Shown: positions 49,298 to 60,425 of the stretch, piece after piece
How the letters are laid out: every line of letters begins with the position of its first letter
How positions within the stretch are numbered: the first letter of the stretch is position 1
NCBI GenBank assembly: GCA_903813345.2
Contig: CAIIXF020000010.1
Span: forward strand, 35,145,425 to 35,209,424
From: Owenia fusiformis
Lineage: Eukaryota; Annelida; Polychaeta; Sabellida; Oweniidae
Direction: 5' to 3'
DNA: 64,000 bases
Notes under the pieces: generated by a model
What the model was told of the DNA's origin: nothing
The model's input: the letters and a program-made list of their open reading frames with translations, nothing else
The model's database searches: none
Translations under genes and position numbers: made by a program

Positions 49298-49404
49298 GAA
49301 TCAAACCCCCATATTGGGCCCCTGGCATTCTTAGAGACTCGATTCAAATATATATAATAATTATAAAATTCTAAATTGACTAGAATAGCGAGGCAACTAA
49401 ATGA

Positions 49405-49680
49405 TTCGGAAATTAATCATATATTTTGATCCTTTAATCGCTCAGAAGGTGCCAAATAAGCCTAAATACATAAATCATATATTTTGATCCTCAGCCCAAA
49501 AAATCTTAACTTTTTCAGGGGAGCATGTCCCTAATTTTTTTAATAAGTCATATATTTTTCCTAGAATCGCTCAGAACGTGCCAAATAAGACTAAAAATTC
49601 GATTTTTTAAAATACATAAATCATATATTTTGATCCCTAGAACGATCAGAACGCACCAGAATCGCCAAGAATGCGCTACA
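49405..49680. repeat. Degenerate tandem repeat, AATCATATATTTTGATCC units
   Basis: Four degenerate units combine CATATATTTTGATCCT with CGCTCAGAACGTGCCAAATA-like words at about 55-110 bp spacing. Confidence 0.55.
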
Positions 49681-50078
49681 TTACTCACAAGCTATTATTT
49701 TACAGGCCATGATAATTTGGCTCGAATTTCGTTCCGTCTAAATCAACTAACTAGTCATTTTTAACAATATTTGGGAATTACTAGGCATTTTTCAAAGAGT
49801 GGGCCCTTATTTTCTTCTGAACAAGCGCGGAAATGTTTAGGTCCCCTCCCTTGTTTTCGTGGCCACCCCTGGTGTCTTGTTAATAACACGTACCCTTGTG
49901 GTCACAATGTGAAGTTGGTTAAGCATGAAAACATTTTTGTGTACATGTGTGAGTCGACCCCCCCCCCCCCAACCCAAAATAGTAATTGATTATTGTGTGG
50001 TCTAGACTAGGGTACAAGAAAAGTGTTAATATATGAAGAGCAGTGGGCTACATTACAAGCATAATTATTTGCTTGTAA

Positions 50079-50213
50079 TGCCTGGTTCACATTTGCTCAA
50101 TCGTCTGGCCTCCGGCCGATTGAGTATTTTGTTTAAAATTGTTTTCGGGTTTGAAAAAAACACTCAACCGGCCGGCCCCCGGCCGATGAATCGGAGCAAA
50201 TATGACCTAGGCA
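50079..50213. mobile_element. Palindromic MITE, copy 2
   Basis: Same ends (TGCCTGGTTCAC and TGACCTAGGCA) and the same GATTGAGT/ACTCAA centre as 18636-18775, with GGCC-rich shoulders. Differences are spread along the copy, so neither is a recent duplicate of the other. Confidence 0.75.
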
Positions 50214-50734
50214 TATGAGAGGCAACATTTTAGATATAGTATTGTTTGAAATCCTGGGAAAATGCACTCCCTCAATTTTGCAAATATGGTCTGCGGTGCT
50301 AATGAACCCTTTAATTTGTTTTCGTTTACATGAGCAACTAACAGATATGTTTATTCTCATTCTGTCTCAGCTTAATTTTACTTAAATTTTACCCCCACCC
50401 TTCGAACGTCTTTGTCTCCCTCGTTTGTGCAACCCTACATTCAGTTTCTTTTTAAACCAAATCAAGAAATATCCGTCCACATATCAGATATTAAACCAAT
50501 AGTTGTTCATTATAAGATAATATATATAGATCACTAGGCCAACTTTGAGGCCTCATGATTATTACTCAGTAGACCCCTCTAAAATATGTTTTTGTCTTTT
50601 GCAAAAAAGTTCGCATGATATTATTACACAGGATCTGGAACTGATGTTATTTCCTGGTAGAAATAAAATTGAAAAACTTCTGAGATGGCCATTTAAAAAC
50701 ATTTTCATTATTGTATTACTTGATTCAAACTTAA

Positions 50735-51565
50735 AGGCCCCATATAAAGTTTAAACCACTTTGGCTTATATTGTAGTCTTAGCCAATGTTATCAAAGTGT
50801 GATATGTGAAACTTTTTTTTTAAATTTCAAAAAGTGGTTTTTGATAGACTTTTTGTTCCAAAATTTGTGAATTTATTTCAAACCAACTTTTAGAGGTCAC
50901 TCATACCTTCTAATTAGCCACAATTCATACCAATGCATAGCATTCATCCTCCCATGTTTTTTGCCGAAAGAATTAAGTAAATCGGTTCATAAATAAGCGA
51001 GAAATGAACTTATCAGTGCATGAAAATCGTTCTGAGAAAAATGCATTTCAAAATTTTAGTTCTCATAGAAACCAATGGTACAATGATATCTAAAACATAA
51101 TTTATTCTTCCTTTTAACCTGGTTAGACTATCAACATTGTTTTTTTATAAAAGTCTAACATATTTAGAAAAGATTGACATCGAAAAAAAAATTTCATTTT
51201 TTTTCAAAAAGTTTTTGGTACCTTAGTGACATCATTAATGTTTCAAAATATTTTTGATATGTTAAAACATTGAAGTGGCCCATTAAATATGGCATTTTAT
51301 TATTGAAATAGTGTGTCCTTTGTTCAACCTTTGTATTGGTGTTAAAAAGATAATCTTTTTTGAAATGCATTAAGAAATATTTGATGATTAAGAAATTTCA
51401 ACTTTTTTTGAAAAATGGCGGGAAATTTGAATATTTGAGAAATGAAATGCTCACAACTTTTTTTAAAATTTTTTTTTTGTTCAAAAATCTCTAAAATCAC
51501 TTTTTAAGTCCTGACAAATAGTAAATGAATGATAAAAAAATATTTTCCAACTTTAGACAGGGACT
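50735..51565. mobile_element. TTAA-flanked MITE, copy B
   Basis: An uninterrupted relative of 34338-35900, bounded by TTAA at 50731-50734 and 51566-51569. Its left end has AGGCCCC where copy A has AGTCCCC, and its right end is GGACT. It serves as the reference for the LINE insertion and internal duplication in copy A. Confidence 0.7.
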
Positions 51566-51569
51566 TTAA

Positions 51570-52055
51570 AGACTTCAACCCACATACTGGAATGTCAGTG
51601 CTGCAGAAATATCTAGTGGATCTAGTGTTCTAGCTTGTATAAATTCAATACGGGTCTAATCCACCTGCTACAGTTCTAATGAAGATCCTTTATCAATTAT
51701 TTAAAATAAAACATGATTCATCAAATTTGGCTTCAGGAAATTGAAAATTATTATTAACAGTTTTTTCATGTGTTTATTCAGCCATGTAGATTTAATGGAC
51801 TTGAAGATTATTAGTTATGTAACGACCCATCAGCCTATCTATTATTTTCAATGGCTTATATCTGGTCTGATGTGCCGTTACTGAGCCTTCTTATTGCATT
51901 GCTTTTGTCAAAATAACTAACAATTTCACTGTTCACCAGTATGGAGTTTTACTGTATTATACTTAGGTGGTTCAAAAAGTTTTGCAGTTGATGCCATAAC
52001 TTCAAGGAAAATAGGACTTTTGCAATGAAACTTAGTACACATATGTGTTATATAT
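51570..52055. other. Intergenic, no gene seen
   Basis: AT-rich flank of the LTR element. It holds the left half of the sequence split by that insertion; the other half resumes at 60426. Confidence 0.4.
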
Positions 52056-54681
52056 TGTCGGACCTGGCCAAAATCTGGTAGTGTGGTTGTGGTCCGGTCA
52101 CGAACAATTTATTTATTATGGGATTCTCACTGGTCTTATGTGGGCGCAGACCTGGTTTGGTGGTACTGCTTTCACTGAAAGGGGAGGTGGTTACACATTT
52201 ATATACAAAATTCAAATATATAGGTTTTTTATAATTTATTAACGCTATGATTAAACAAATAAAACACAAATGTCCATGTAATAATTAACTCTGAGTTGTC
52301 TTGTTGCTCTTCTCTTGTTTGCACTCTGCTCTACTTTTACTCTTCTTCACTCTGTTCAGGGATTACTCTGCTTTACTCTTCTGTTCTCTACCCACATTTA
52401 ATCTGCTTAAGTTTCACTCTGTTCTGCTCTGCTTACTCTTTATTCTGCTCTGGTTACTCTTTACTCCTTTCTGTTCTGCTCCGTTACTCTTTATTACTCA
52501 TTTGTTCTGCTCTGCTTACTCTTTACTCCTTTCTGTTCTGGTTTACTCTGTTCTGCTCTCTTTATTCCGCTCTGCTCTGCTTACTCTTCAATCTGCTCTG
52601 CTTACTCTTTACTCTGCACTACTCTGCTTACTCTTTACTCCTCGGTTCTGGTTACTCAGGATTACTCTTCTTCAGCCCGGGTAACTCTTCTTTACTCTTC
52701 GCCGCTCTGCTCTACTCAGGGTTACTCTTCTTCAGCCTGGGTTACTCTTTACTCCTTTCTGTTCTGCTCTGCTTACTCTTTACTCCTCTCTGCTCTGGTT
52801 TACTCTTTACTCCTTTCTGTTCTGCTCTGCTTACTCTTTACTCTGCTCTGCTTACTCTTTAATCTGCTCTGTTTACTCTTTAATCTGCTCTGCTTACTCT
52901 TTACTCCTATCTGCCCTGCTTACTCAGGATTCTGCTCTGCTTACTCTTTACTCCTATTTGCTCTGCTCTGCTTACTCTTTACTCCTATCTGTCCTGCTTA
53001 CTCAGGATTCTGCTCTGCTTACTCTTTACTCCTATCTGCCCTGCTCTGCTTACTCTTTACTCCTACCTGCCCTGCTTACTCAGGATTCTGCTCTGGTTAC
53101 TCTCTACTCCTATCTGCTCTGCTCTGCTTTACTCTGTTCTGCTCTGGTTATTCTTTATTCCGCTCTGCTCTGCTTTACTCTGTTCTACTCTTCTTCAGCC
53201 TGGGTTACTCTTCTTTACTCTTCGCCGCTCTGCTCTACTCAGGGTTACTCTTCTTCAGCCTGGGTTACTCTTCTTTACTCTTCGCCGCCCTGCTCTACTC
53301 TTTACTCTGTTCTGCTTACTCAGGACTGCTCTTCTTCAGCCTGGGTTACTCTTTTTTTACTCCGCTCGCCTCTACTCTGCGATGAGGACTCTGATTTACT
53401 CTTCCTTCGTCTGCTCTACTCAGGGTTACTCTTCTTCAGCCCAGGCTACTCCTCTTTTCTCTGGATTACTCCTCTTTACTCCTCTTGGCGAATAGATTGG
53501 GAATATCGATCAAATTCTGAGATTAGACCCAACTATCAGCCCTCAAAGGAAATAAAGGAATCACCTCAGTCGGAATTCCTGTTGTTCCAAAAACACTCCT
53601 CCAGACGAGTAATTCGGGAATATCAATCAAATTATGAGATTAGACCCAAATTACCAGTCACATGGAAATAAATCTGCTACCCCACAAATAGACTTGCTCT
53701 TGGTGAGACTCAAGAATGTCAATCAAATTCTGAGATTAGACTTGAGCCACACATGAACCGGAAGTCATCCAAGATGGCGGAATTACACGTGGACCGGAAG
53801 TCATCCAAGATGGCGGGCTTTCAAGGGATTGTGGGAACTGTATGATGCAACCGCCAACATCAACGCTGAATTACAAAGAATCAAGTTAAAACCTTTCAAT
53901 TCTATCACAAAAAGGAATTATAAAACTAGATTAACACTCACAAACTCTGACAAACGTCCTCTAAGCGCCTCTAGACTGCAATCTCCCTAGCAGCTCTCCC
54001 TGGACGCCAATAACATCTCTGGCCAAATGGCTAAATATCCACGTGTCACTGTCTGTTTCAGCCACAAACAGTGTGAAATAATCCAATAAACTCCGTCCGT
54101 CACTTGGTTAAACTCTATCCTCCTTTTGAGAGTTCAACACTCCTTGAATTGACATCAATTCCACCAGGAAAATCACAATCTTCCATCAACTTCTTGAGCC
54201 AGCTTCTGTAAAATGACACCACAGGTCCTTACACTTCAACTTCATAAGCTAGACTAACATCAGGTGATCAGATCATGTGCTATCTCAACCCACTAATGAG
54301 ATGCATAGGGAAGCGATCTGATTGGCTACATCTTGACTAAGCTGGTGTGTTTACTGCATTTGGTGATGCATTGTGGGAAATCACCATAGCAATGTCAATC
54401 AAGTAACCTCTAATTCCTGGTGACTCATAACCATGTGGCATATTTCTCCTATGGGTTGACCAATTCTAGGACAAGGGTTCCTGCACAAGCAAAGAGTAAG
54501 GTTACTCTTACTCTTACTCCCAACTTACTCCTTGAGTTTATGGTTACTCCTAAGTTACTCTTTGAGATTTGCACTTACTCTTAGTTTACTCCTTAACTTA
54601 CTAGCAGCACATGAAGTGTTAATTATGAATAAAAATGGCCTTAAAAATAACAAAAAGTGGGGAATTTCTAAATTTCCCACA
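52056..54681 (-). repeat. 3' LTR, 2,626 bp
   Basis: The same length as the 5' LTR and identical wherever I compared it, including three long open frames that match residue for residue. About 1.2 kb (52300-53500) is a pyrimidine-rich array of TTACTC/TCTGCT words. AATAAATAAA on the sense strand near 52108 lies about 50 nt from the LTR end and can serve as the poly(A) signal. Confidence 0.93.
53757..53816. promoter_or_regulatory. Duplicated ETS + YY1-type sites around an E-box in the LTR
   Basis: Two copies, 36 bp apart, of ACCGGAAGT followed by AAGATGGCGG, with CACGTG between them. ACCGGAAGT is the ETS core and AAGATGGCGG the YY1 core of TATA-less animal promoters. The same block lies at 59501-59560 in the 5' LTR, where it would sit in the promoter. 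The role is inferred from motif identity only. Confidence 0.5.
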
Positions 54682-54697
54682 CACCCCCCATCTTAAC
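54682..54697 (-). other. Polypurine tract
   Basis: On the sense strand AAGATGGGGGGTG directly precedes the 3' LTR, in the position where plus-strand synthesis is primed in LTR elements. It is short and has two T residues. Confidence 0.6.
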
Positions 54698-55202
54698 TCA
54701 ATGCGCCCTCGCATTGCTTCTCTTAACTAAACAATGAGTAACTTATCTTTATCCACAATTCAATGAATTACAAAAACAACATCTACATCTTACATTTTAT
54801 GATGCTCTAACAACTTATCAAAATTTAAGTCACACCACCTTACATTTACTCGAAAAATCCTAAATATCTCTTCATATAATCATCACATACAATAACAATA
54901 AACTACAGTTTTCGAAATAAAACTGCTCCTTTACCACTAATTGTACAAATGCACATGTGTTACAAGCAAACATCTTAAAATCACTCATATACTCCTGTCT
55001 ATAACTGTCCATATACAACTACATCACTAAATGTCTTTAAATGTACCCATTTAAACCTTTACTCCTCAATCTGTAAACACTGATCTATCAGTGCAACTAA
55101 ATTAAGAGTTCATAACTTATCATTTCTTATGGCGCACACAATGGGCTGGCACAGAAGTTTGTGTTCCTCGGCTGATCTGTGTACTCCTAGTGAGCACTAG
55201 CT
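54698..55202. other. Non-coding interior of the LTR element
   Basis: AT-rich and without long frames. Just after the gag stop another frame codes about 30 residues including RGTQTSVPAHC before stopping. I see no pol motif. Confidence 0.5.
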
Positions 55203-57743
55203 CTATCGAGGGACCTTGGAGGCTTCTCCCATCTCTGTAGTCTCTTGCTCTTCCTTCTTCATTTCACTCTGCAGGTTATATCTTTTAGGAGGTTGTTTTC
55301 TCTTACTCCCCTGCAACCTCTTACTCCGATTAGGCACTTCTCTTTCCTTGCTACCCTCATGAGTAACTCTCCAAACATGAGGTTGCTTCCCCAGAGTACA
55401 ACTTCGGAAATTACTCTCTTGAAGCTGGTTACTTGGAGTAGACAACACCTCCTTCCTCCTCTGCTCCAAATCCCTGCTCTGAGTATGCTTACTCTTTAGT
55501 AAACAATTTCTCTTCTGTGGTTTGCCGGAGGTACACAGCATAATTTCATCTTCATCAGGTGTTGTATTCTTCTCCTCTTGGGTCTTGAAATCAGCCAAGA
55601 ACCTCACGGAACTCATAGAGTTTATGTTGTCTGTGCCCGATCGATGCTTCTCTCTTCTTGGTTTCTCTGGTAATGGGCAGTCATATGACAAATGTCCAGG
55701 TTGGTTACAATTGTAACAGGTTATCATAGGACACCATCTGATGATATGTCCCTCCTCCCAGCACTTTCTACAGGTGAATACACGTTTTGAAGATCCTCTG
55801 TTTGTGATGCCATCTATTTCTTTACTCATTGCTTCAAGCTTCTGCTCCATTAGCTTTAGGGTTTGCTCCAATGTAGTACTTCTATCAGCTTCCTCATCAA
55901 CCCGCAAGATTTTGTGATCTCTCTTTTGTCTGAGGCCTCTTCGGATCCTCTCAGACTCTTGGTAGCTTTCTTCTTTTATAGCTACTTCAATAGCTTTGTC
56001 AAGGGTTTCTGGGTCCTTTCTGTGAATGGCCTGTCGTAGGTCATCATCTGGTATGGCTTGTTCGAAGCTTCTTCTGGCCAGACGGTCTTGGGCCTTCTTG
56101 CTCATCTCTGGGTAGGCTAGTGTAGTCAAGCGTCGAATGCTTTGTCCCAGACTCTGAAGAGATTCTTTTGGCTTCCTGGTGCGACTGCATAGCTCAGCCT
56201 CATAGACATCCGCCTTCCCACCAGGGCCAAACCTCTTTTCCAATGCCAGGAGTAAATCTTCATAGGAGTATCCTTCATCAAGCTCCAGGACCAACTGCTG
56301 TGCATCTCCTCTGAGGTTTGTTGCCAAATATTGCCTCTTCTCTTGCTGAGTCCAACCATTGTTTTCCACACAGGTGGCAAAGTAGGCCCTGTAATCTTCC
56401 CATGACACACTGCCATCAAAGGTCTGTGTGGGCTTTATTCTTGTTCGAGAATTAGGATTCTTGGTAGACTCTATCAACTTTGAACACATTTCCACCATCT
56501 TGGCCATGAGCATTGTACTTGACTCCTCTTCTACCTTTCCACTCGGCTGGGAATCTTCCTGCATTATTGAACGCTGTCTTGGACCAATTTCATCTAAAAG
56601 TCCTCTGGACTGATGCCTTATTCCATTATCTTCATCCACATCTAGGCCAGGTGCATGATCCCTGAGATCATCTTGTTTTCTTTCATCCAGCTGTCCAAGA
56701 TATGACTCCGCAGAGTGCTGTTGCAGATGGCATCTACTCCTTTGCCAACCCTTGTCAACGTCTCCAGTAACATAGTACTCCCCATCTCCTCCCTGGGACA
56801 GCTGCGCCCTAGAGATGTGTTCTGTACTCTTCTGTCTCTCTGCAGGGAGTAATGGAGTAGACCTTCCCGGCTCTCTCAATGGCTCATGGGAACCTGTCCG
56901 GCGCTCCTTTGATACCGACCCTCTGTTACCCCCCATCTTGGTATCTGGTACCCATGTCCTCTTGAGATGTGATGCCAACTCTTTCCCACTGTATCCATCT
57001 TGTCTCTGTAGTGAGGGTTTCTTCATATAAATTCCAGAGCACACTTCTCCATGGGCCGGTGAACTTACTCTACTCTTTTGCTCTGGCTCCAAGTTTGCAG
57101 TCACCGTATTTCTGCTACTCATCATTTGCTTCTTCTCCAATTTCTCAGGAGTCAAGTGACTGTCATCTTTAGCAGCAGGGAGGCGCTGAACTATATCCGA
57201 CAGGAAGCCCTTGAACTCTTGTTGCGCCTCTTGTTGGATTGTATTCAGCCTCTCTATCTGTTTCTGTATCTCTCCTTGACTCAAATGTAGTTCTCTTCGA
57301 AGGTCTTCCTGCCCTGAGTACACTTCTCTTCTCAAGTCTTCATACAAAGTTCTGTTTTGCTGTGCTTGTGCCTTCATCTGACTTAGTAACACAGACATCT
57401 GGAGTTGCTGACTCGGTAGCTCCTGTTCCGTTGGCATGGTAGCCCCCGGAGATCTTCCCTCCAGCACAGTCGAAGTTAAAGGAAAGCCTCTCGATGGCGT
57501 CATCCCATACCTTACTCCCGGTACCATATAACTCGTCTTGGACCTTGCTCCTTCGGGATTTCCTTCCACTTGTCTTGTAGAATCCCCTCCACACATCCCT
57601 GGCACTGTGTCATCTAGCTCCATGTCCACTTGGGTATAGTCCCCCTTGAAGAACACAGTGTTGTACCCAGACTCCTCTTCCTGTCTTCCTCCTTCCATCT
57701 TGGAGACCACATCATCAATGCCTTCGTCTTGTTTAGAAGCCAT
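55203..57743 (-). CDS. Gag-like protein of the LTR retrotransposon, 846 aa
   Basis: The structural protein expected to assemble virus-like particles around element RNA in the cytoplasm. The N-terminal third is acidic to mixed, with a coiled coil around residues 112-185 (QLQMSVLLSQMKAQAQQ, then EDLRRE repeats). A long disordered basic region follows. A capsid-like domain of the Ty3/Gypsy Gag type spans about 435-595 (QTFDGSVSWEDYRAYF, then LRGDAQQLVLEL and KRFG). A coiled segment (620-650) leads to two CCHC zinc knuckles, CRKCWEEGHIIRWC (658-671) and CYNCNQPGHLSYDC (676-689), both CX2CX4HX4C. The C-tail is Lys/Arg-rich and includes PPKRYNLQ. The frame is fully open from an ATG 57 nt inside the 5' LTR border. 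The length is large for Gag. No protease motif is present. Confidence 0.88.
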   Translation of the reverse strand: MASKQDEGIDDVVSKMEGGRQEEESGYNTVFFKGDYTQVDMELDDTVPGMCGGDSTRQVEGNPEGARSKTSYMVPGVRYGMTPSRGFPLTSTVLEGRSPGATMPTEQELPSQQLQMSVLLSQMKAQAQQNRTLYEDLRREVYSGQEDLRRELHLSQGEIQKQIERLNTIQQEAQQEFKGFLSDIVQRLPAAKDDSHLTPEKLEKKQMMSSRNTVTANLEPEQKSRVSSPAHGEVCSGIYMKKPSLQRQDGYSGKELASHLKRTWVPDTKMGGNRGSVSKERRTGSHEPLREPGRSTPLLPAERQKSTEHISRAQLSQGGDGEYYVTGDVDKGWQRSRCHLQQHSAESYLGQLDERKQDDLRDHAPGLDVDEDNGIRHQSRGLLDEIGPRQRSIMQEDSQPSGKVEEESSTMLMAKMVEMCSKLIESTKNPNSRTRIKPTQTFDGSVSWEDYRAYFATCVENNGWTQQEKRQYLATNLRGDAQQLVLELDEGYSYEDLLLALEKRFGPGGKADVYEAELCSRTRKPKESLQSLGQSIRRLTTLAYPEMSKKAQDRLARRSFEQAIPDDDLRQAIHRKDPETLDKAIEVAIKEESYQESERIRRGLRQKRDHKILRVDEEADRSTTLEQTLKLMEQKLEAMSKEIDGITNRGSSKRVFTCRKCWEEGHIIRWCPMITCYNCNQPGHLSYDCPLPEKPRREKHRSGTDNINSMSSVRFLADFKTQEEKNTTPDEDEIMLCTSGKPQKRNCLLKSKHTQSRDLEQRRKEVLSTPSNQLQESNFRSCTLGKQPHVWRVTHEGSKEREVPNRSKRLQGSKRKQPPKRYNLQSEMKKEEQETTEMGEASKVPR

Positions 57744-57779
57744 TTTCTTCTTTCGACTCTTTGTTCCCCGTCAGCAAAT

Positions 57780-57798
57780 AATCCCACCGCTGCCACCA
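57780..57798 (-). other. Primer binding site for tRNA-Leu
   Basis: The plus strand reads AATCCCACCGCTGCCACCA, the same as the 3' end plus CCA of animal tRNA-Leu(AAG type), over 19 nt. It is one base from the 5' LTR border, where minus-strand synthesis starts. Confidence 0.85.
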
Positions 57799-57799
57799 A

Positions 57800-60425
57800 T
57801 GTCGGACCTGGCCAAAATCTGGTAGTGTGGTTGTGGTCCGGTCACGAACAATTTATTTATTATGGGATTCTCACTGGTCTTATGTGGGCGCAGACCTGGT
57901 TTGGTGGTACTGCTTTCACTGAAAGGGGAGGTGGTTACACATTTATATACAAAATTCAAATATATAGGTTTTTTATAATTTATTAACGCTATGATTAAAC
58001 AAATAAAACACAAATGTCCATGTAATAATTAACTCTGAGTTGTCTTGTTGCTCTTCTCTTGTTTGCACTCTGCTCTACTTTTACTCTTCTTCACTCTGTT
58101 CAGGGATTACTCTGCTTTACTCTTCTGTTCTCTACCCACATTTAATCTGCTTAAGTTTCACTCTGTTCTGCTCTGCTTACTCTTTATTCTGCTCTGGTTA
58201 CTCTTTACTCCTTTCTGTTCTGCTCCGTTACTCTTTATTACTCATTTGTTCTGCTCTGCTTACTCTTTACTCCTTTCTGTTCTGGTTTACTCTGTTCTGC
58301 TCTCTTTATTCCGCTCTGCTCTGCTTACTCTTCAATCTGCTCTGCTTACTCTTTACTCTGCACTACTCTGCTTACTCTTTACTCCTCGGTTCTGGTTACT
58401 CAGGATTACTCTTCTTCAGCCCGGGTAACTCTTCTTTACTCTTCGCCGCTCTGCTCTACTCAGGGTTACTCTTCTTCAGCCTGGGTTACTCTTTACTCCT
58501 TTCTGTTCTGCTCTGCTTACTCTTTACTCCTCTCTGCTCTGGTTTACTCTTTACTCCTTTCTGTTCTGCTCTGCTTACTCTTTACTCTGCTCTGCTTACT
58601 CTTTAATCTGCTCTGTTTACTCTTTAATCTGCTCTGCTTACTCTTTACTCCTATCTGCCCTGCTTACTCAGGATTCTGCTCTGCTTACTCTTTACTCCTA
58701 TTTGCTCTGCTCTGCTTACTCTTTACTCCTATCTGTCCTGCTTACTCAGGATTCTGCTCTGCTTACTCTTTACTCCTATCTGCCCTGCTCTGCTTACTCT
58801 TTACTCCTACCTGCCCTGCTTACTCAGGATTCTGCTCTGGTTACTCTCTACTCCTATCTGCTCTGCTCTGCTTTACTCTGTTCTGCTCTGGTTATTCTTT
58901 ATTCCGCTCTGCTCTGCTTTACTCTGTTCTACTCTTCTTCAGCCTGGGTTACTCTTCTTTACTCTTCGCCGCTCTGCTCTACTCAGGGTTACTCTTCTTC
59001 AGCCTGGGTTACTCTTCTTTACTCTTCGCCGCCCTGCTCTACTCTTTACTCTGTTCTGCTTACTCAGGACTGCTCTTCTTCAGCCTGGGTTACTCTTTTT
59101 TTACTCCGCTCGCCTCTACTCTGCGATGAGGACTCTGATTTACTCTTCCTTCGTCTGCTCTACTCAGGGTTACTCTTCTTCAGCCCAGGCTACTCCTCTT
59201 TTCTCTGGATTACTCCTCTTTACTCCTCTTGGCGAATAGATTGGGAATATCGATCAAATTCTGAGATTAGACCCAACTATCAGCCCTCAAAGGAAATAAA
59301 GGAATCACCTCAGTCGGAATTCCTGTTGTTCCAAAAACACTCCTCCAGACGAGTAATTCGGGAATATCAATCAAATTATGAGATTAGACCCAAATTACCA
59401 GTCACATGGAAATAAATCTGCTACCCCACAAATAGACTTGCTCTTGGTGAGACTCAAGAATGTCAATCAAATTCTGAGATTAGACTTGAGCCACACATGA
59501 ACCGGAAGTCATCCAAGATGGCGGAATTACACGTGGACCGGAAGTCATCCAAGATGGCGGGCTTTCAAGGGATTGTGGGAACTGTATGATGCAACCGCCA
59601 ACATCAACGCTGAATTACAAAGAATCAAGTTAAAACCTTTCAATTCTATCACAAAAAGGAATTATAAAACTAGATTAACACTCACAAACTCTGACAAACG
59701 TCCTCTAAGCGCCTCTAGACTGCAATCTCCCTAGCAGCTCTCCCTGGACGCCAATAACATCTCTGGCCAAATGGCTAAATATCCACGTGTCACTGTCTGT
59801 TTCAGCCACAAACAGTGTGAAATAATCCAATAAACTCCGTCCGTCACTTGGTTAAACTCTATCCTCCTTTTGAGAGTTCAACACTCCTTGAATTGACATC
59901 AATTCCACCAGGAAAATCACAATCTTCCATCAACTTCTTGAGCCAGCTTCTGTAAAATGACACCACAGGTCCTTACACTTCAACTTCATAAGCTAGACTA
60001 ACATCAGGTGATCAGATCATGTGCTATCTCAACCCACTAATGAGATGCATAGGGAAGCGATCTGATTGGCTACATCTTGACTAAGCTGGTGTGTTTACTG
60101 CATTTGGTGATGCATTGTGGGAAATCACCATAGCAATGTCAATCAAGTAACCTCTAATTCCTGGTGACTCATAACCATGTGGCATATTTCTCCTATGGGT
60201 TGACCAATTCTAGGACAAGGGTTCCTGCACAAGCAAAGAGTAAGGTTACTCTTACTCTTACTCCCAACTTACTCCTTGAGTTTATGGTTACTCCTAAGTT
60301 ACTCTTTGAGATTTGCACTTACTCTTAGTTTACTCCTTAACTTACTAGCAGCACATGAAGTGTTAATTATGAATAAAAATGGCCTTAAAAATAACAAAAA
60401 GTGGGGAATTTCTAAATTTCCCACA
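57800..60425 (-). repeat. 5' LTR, 2,626 bp
   Basis: The partner of the 3' LTR at an offset of 5,744 bp. It should carry the promoter for gag transcription, including the ETS/YY1-like block at 59501-59560. Equal length and sequence identity indicate little time since insertion. Confidence 0.93.

Larger units (their letters stand above)
52056..60425 (-). mobile_element. Gag-only LTR retrotransposon, recent insertion
   Basis: An 8,370-bp element in minus orientation: 5' LTR 57800-60425, primer site, gag-like ORF 55203-57743, about 520 bp of non-coding AT-rich sequence, purine tract, 3' LTR 52056-54681. The LTRs begin TG and end CA on the sense strand. ATAT flanks both sides as a target duplication. 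No protease, reverse transcriptase, RNase H or integrase is present in the 3.1-kb interior, so it must rely on a partner element. The Ty3/Gypsy class is likely from the Gag type, but cannot be proven without pol. Confidence 0.9.

Noticed and set aside
52296-53671. Leu/Ser-rich open frames of 127-237 codons in the LTRs (repeated at 58040-59415)
   Set aside because: They come from the pyrimidine-rich TTACTC/TCTGCT array, lie antisense to the element and have no homology.
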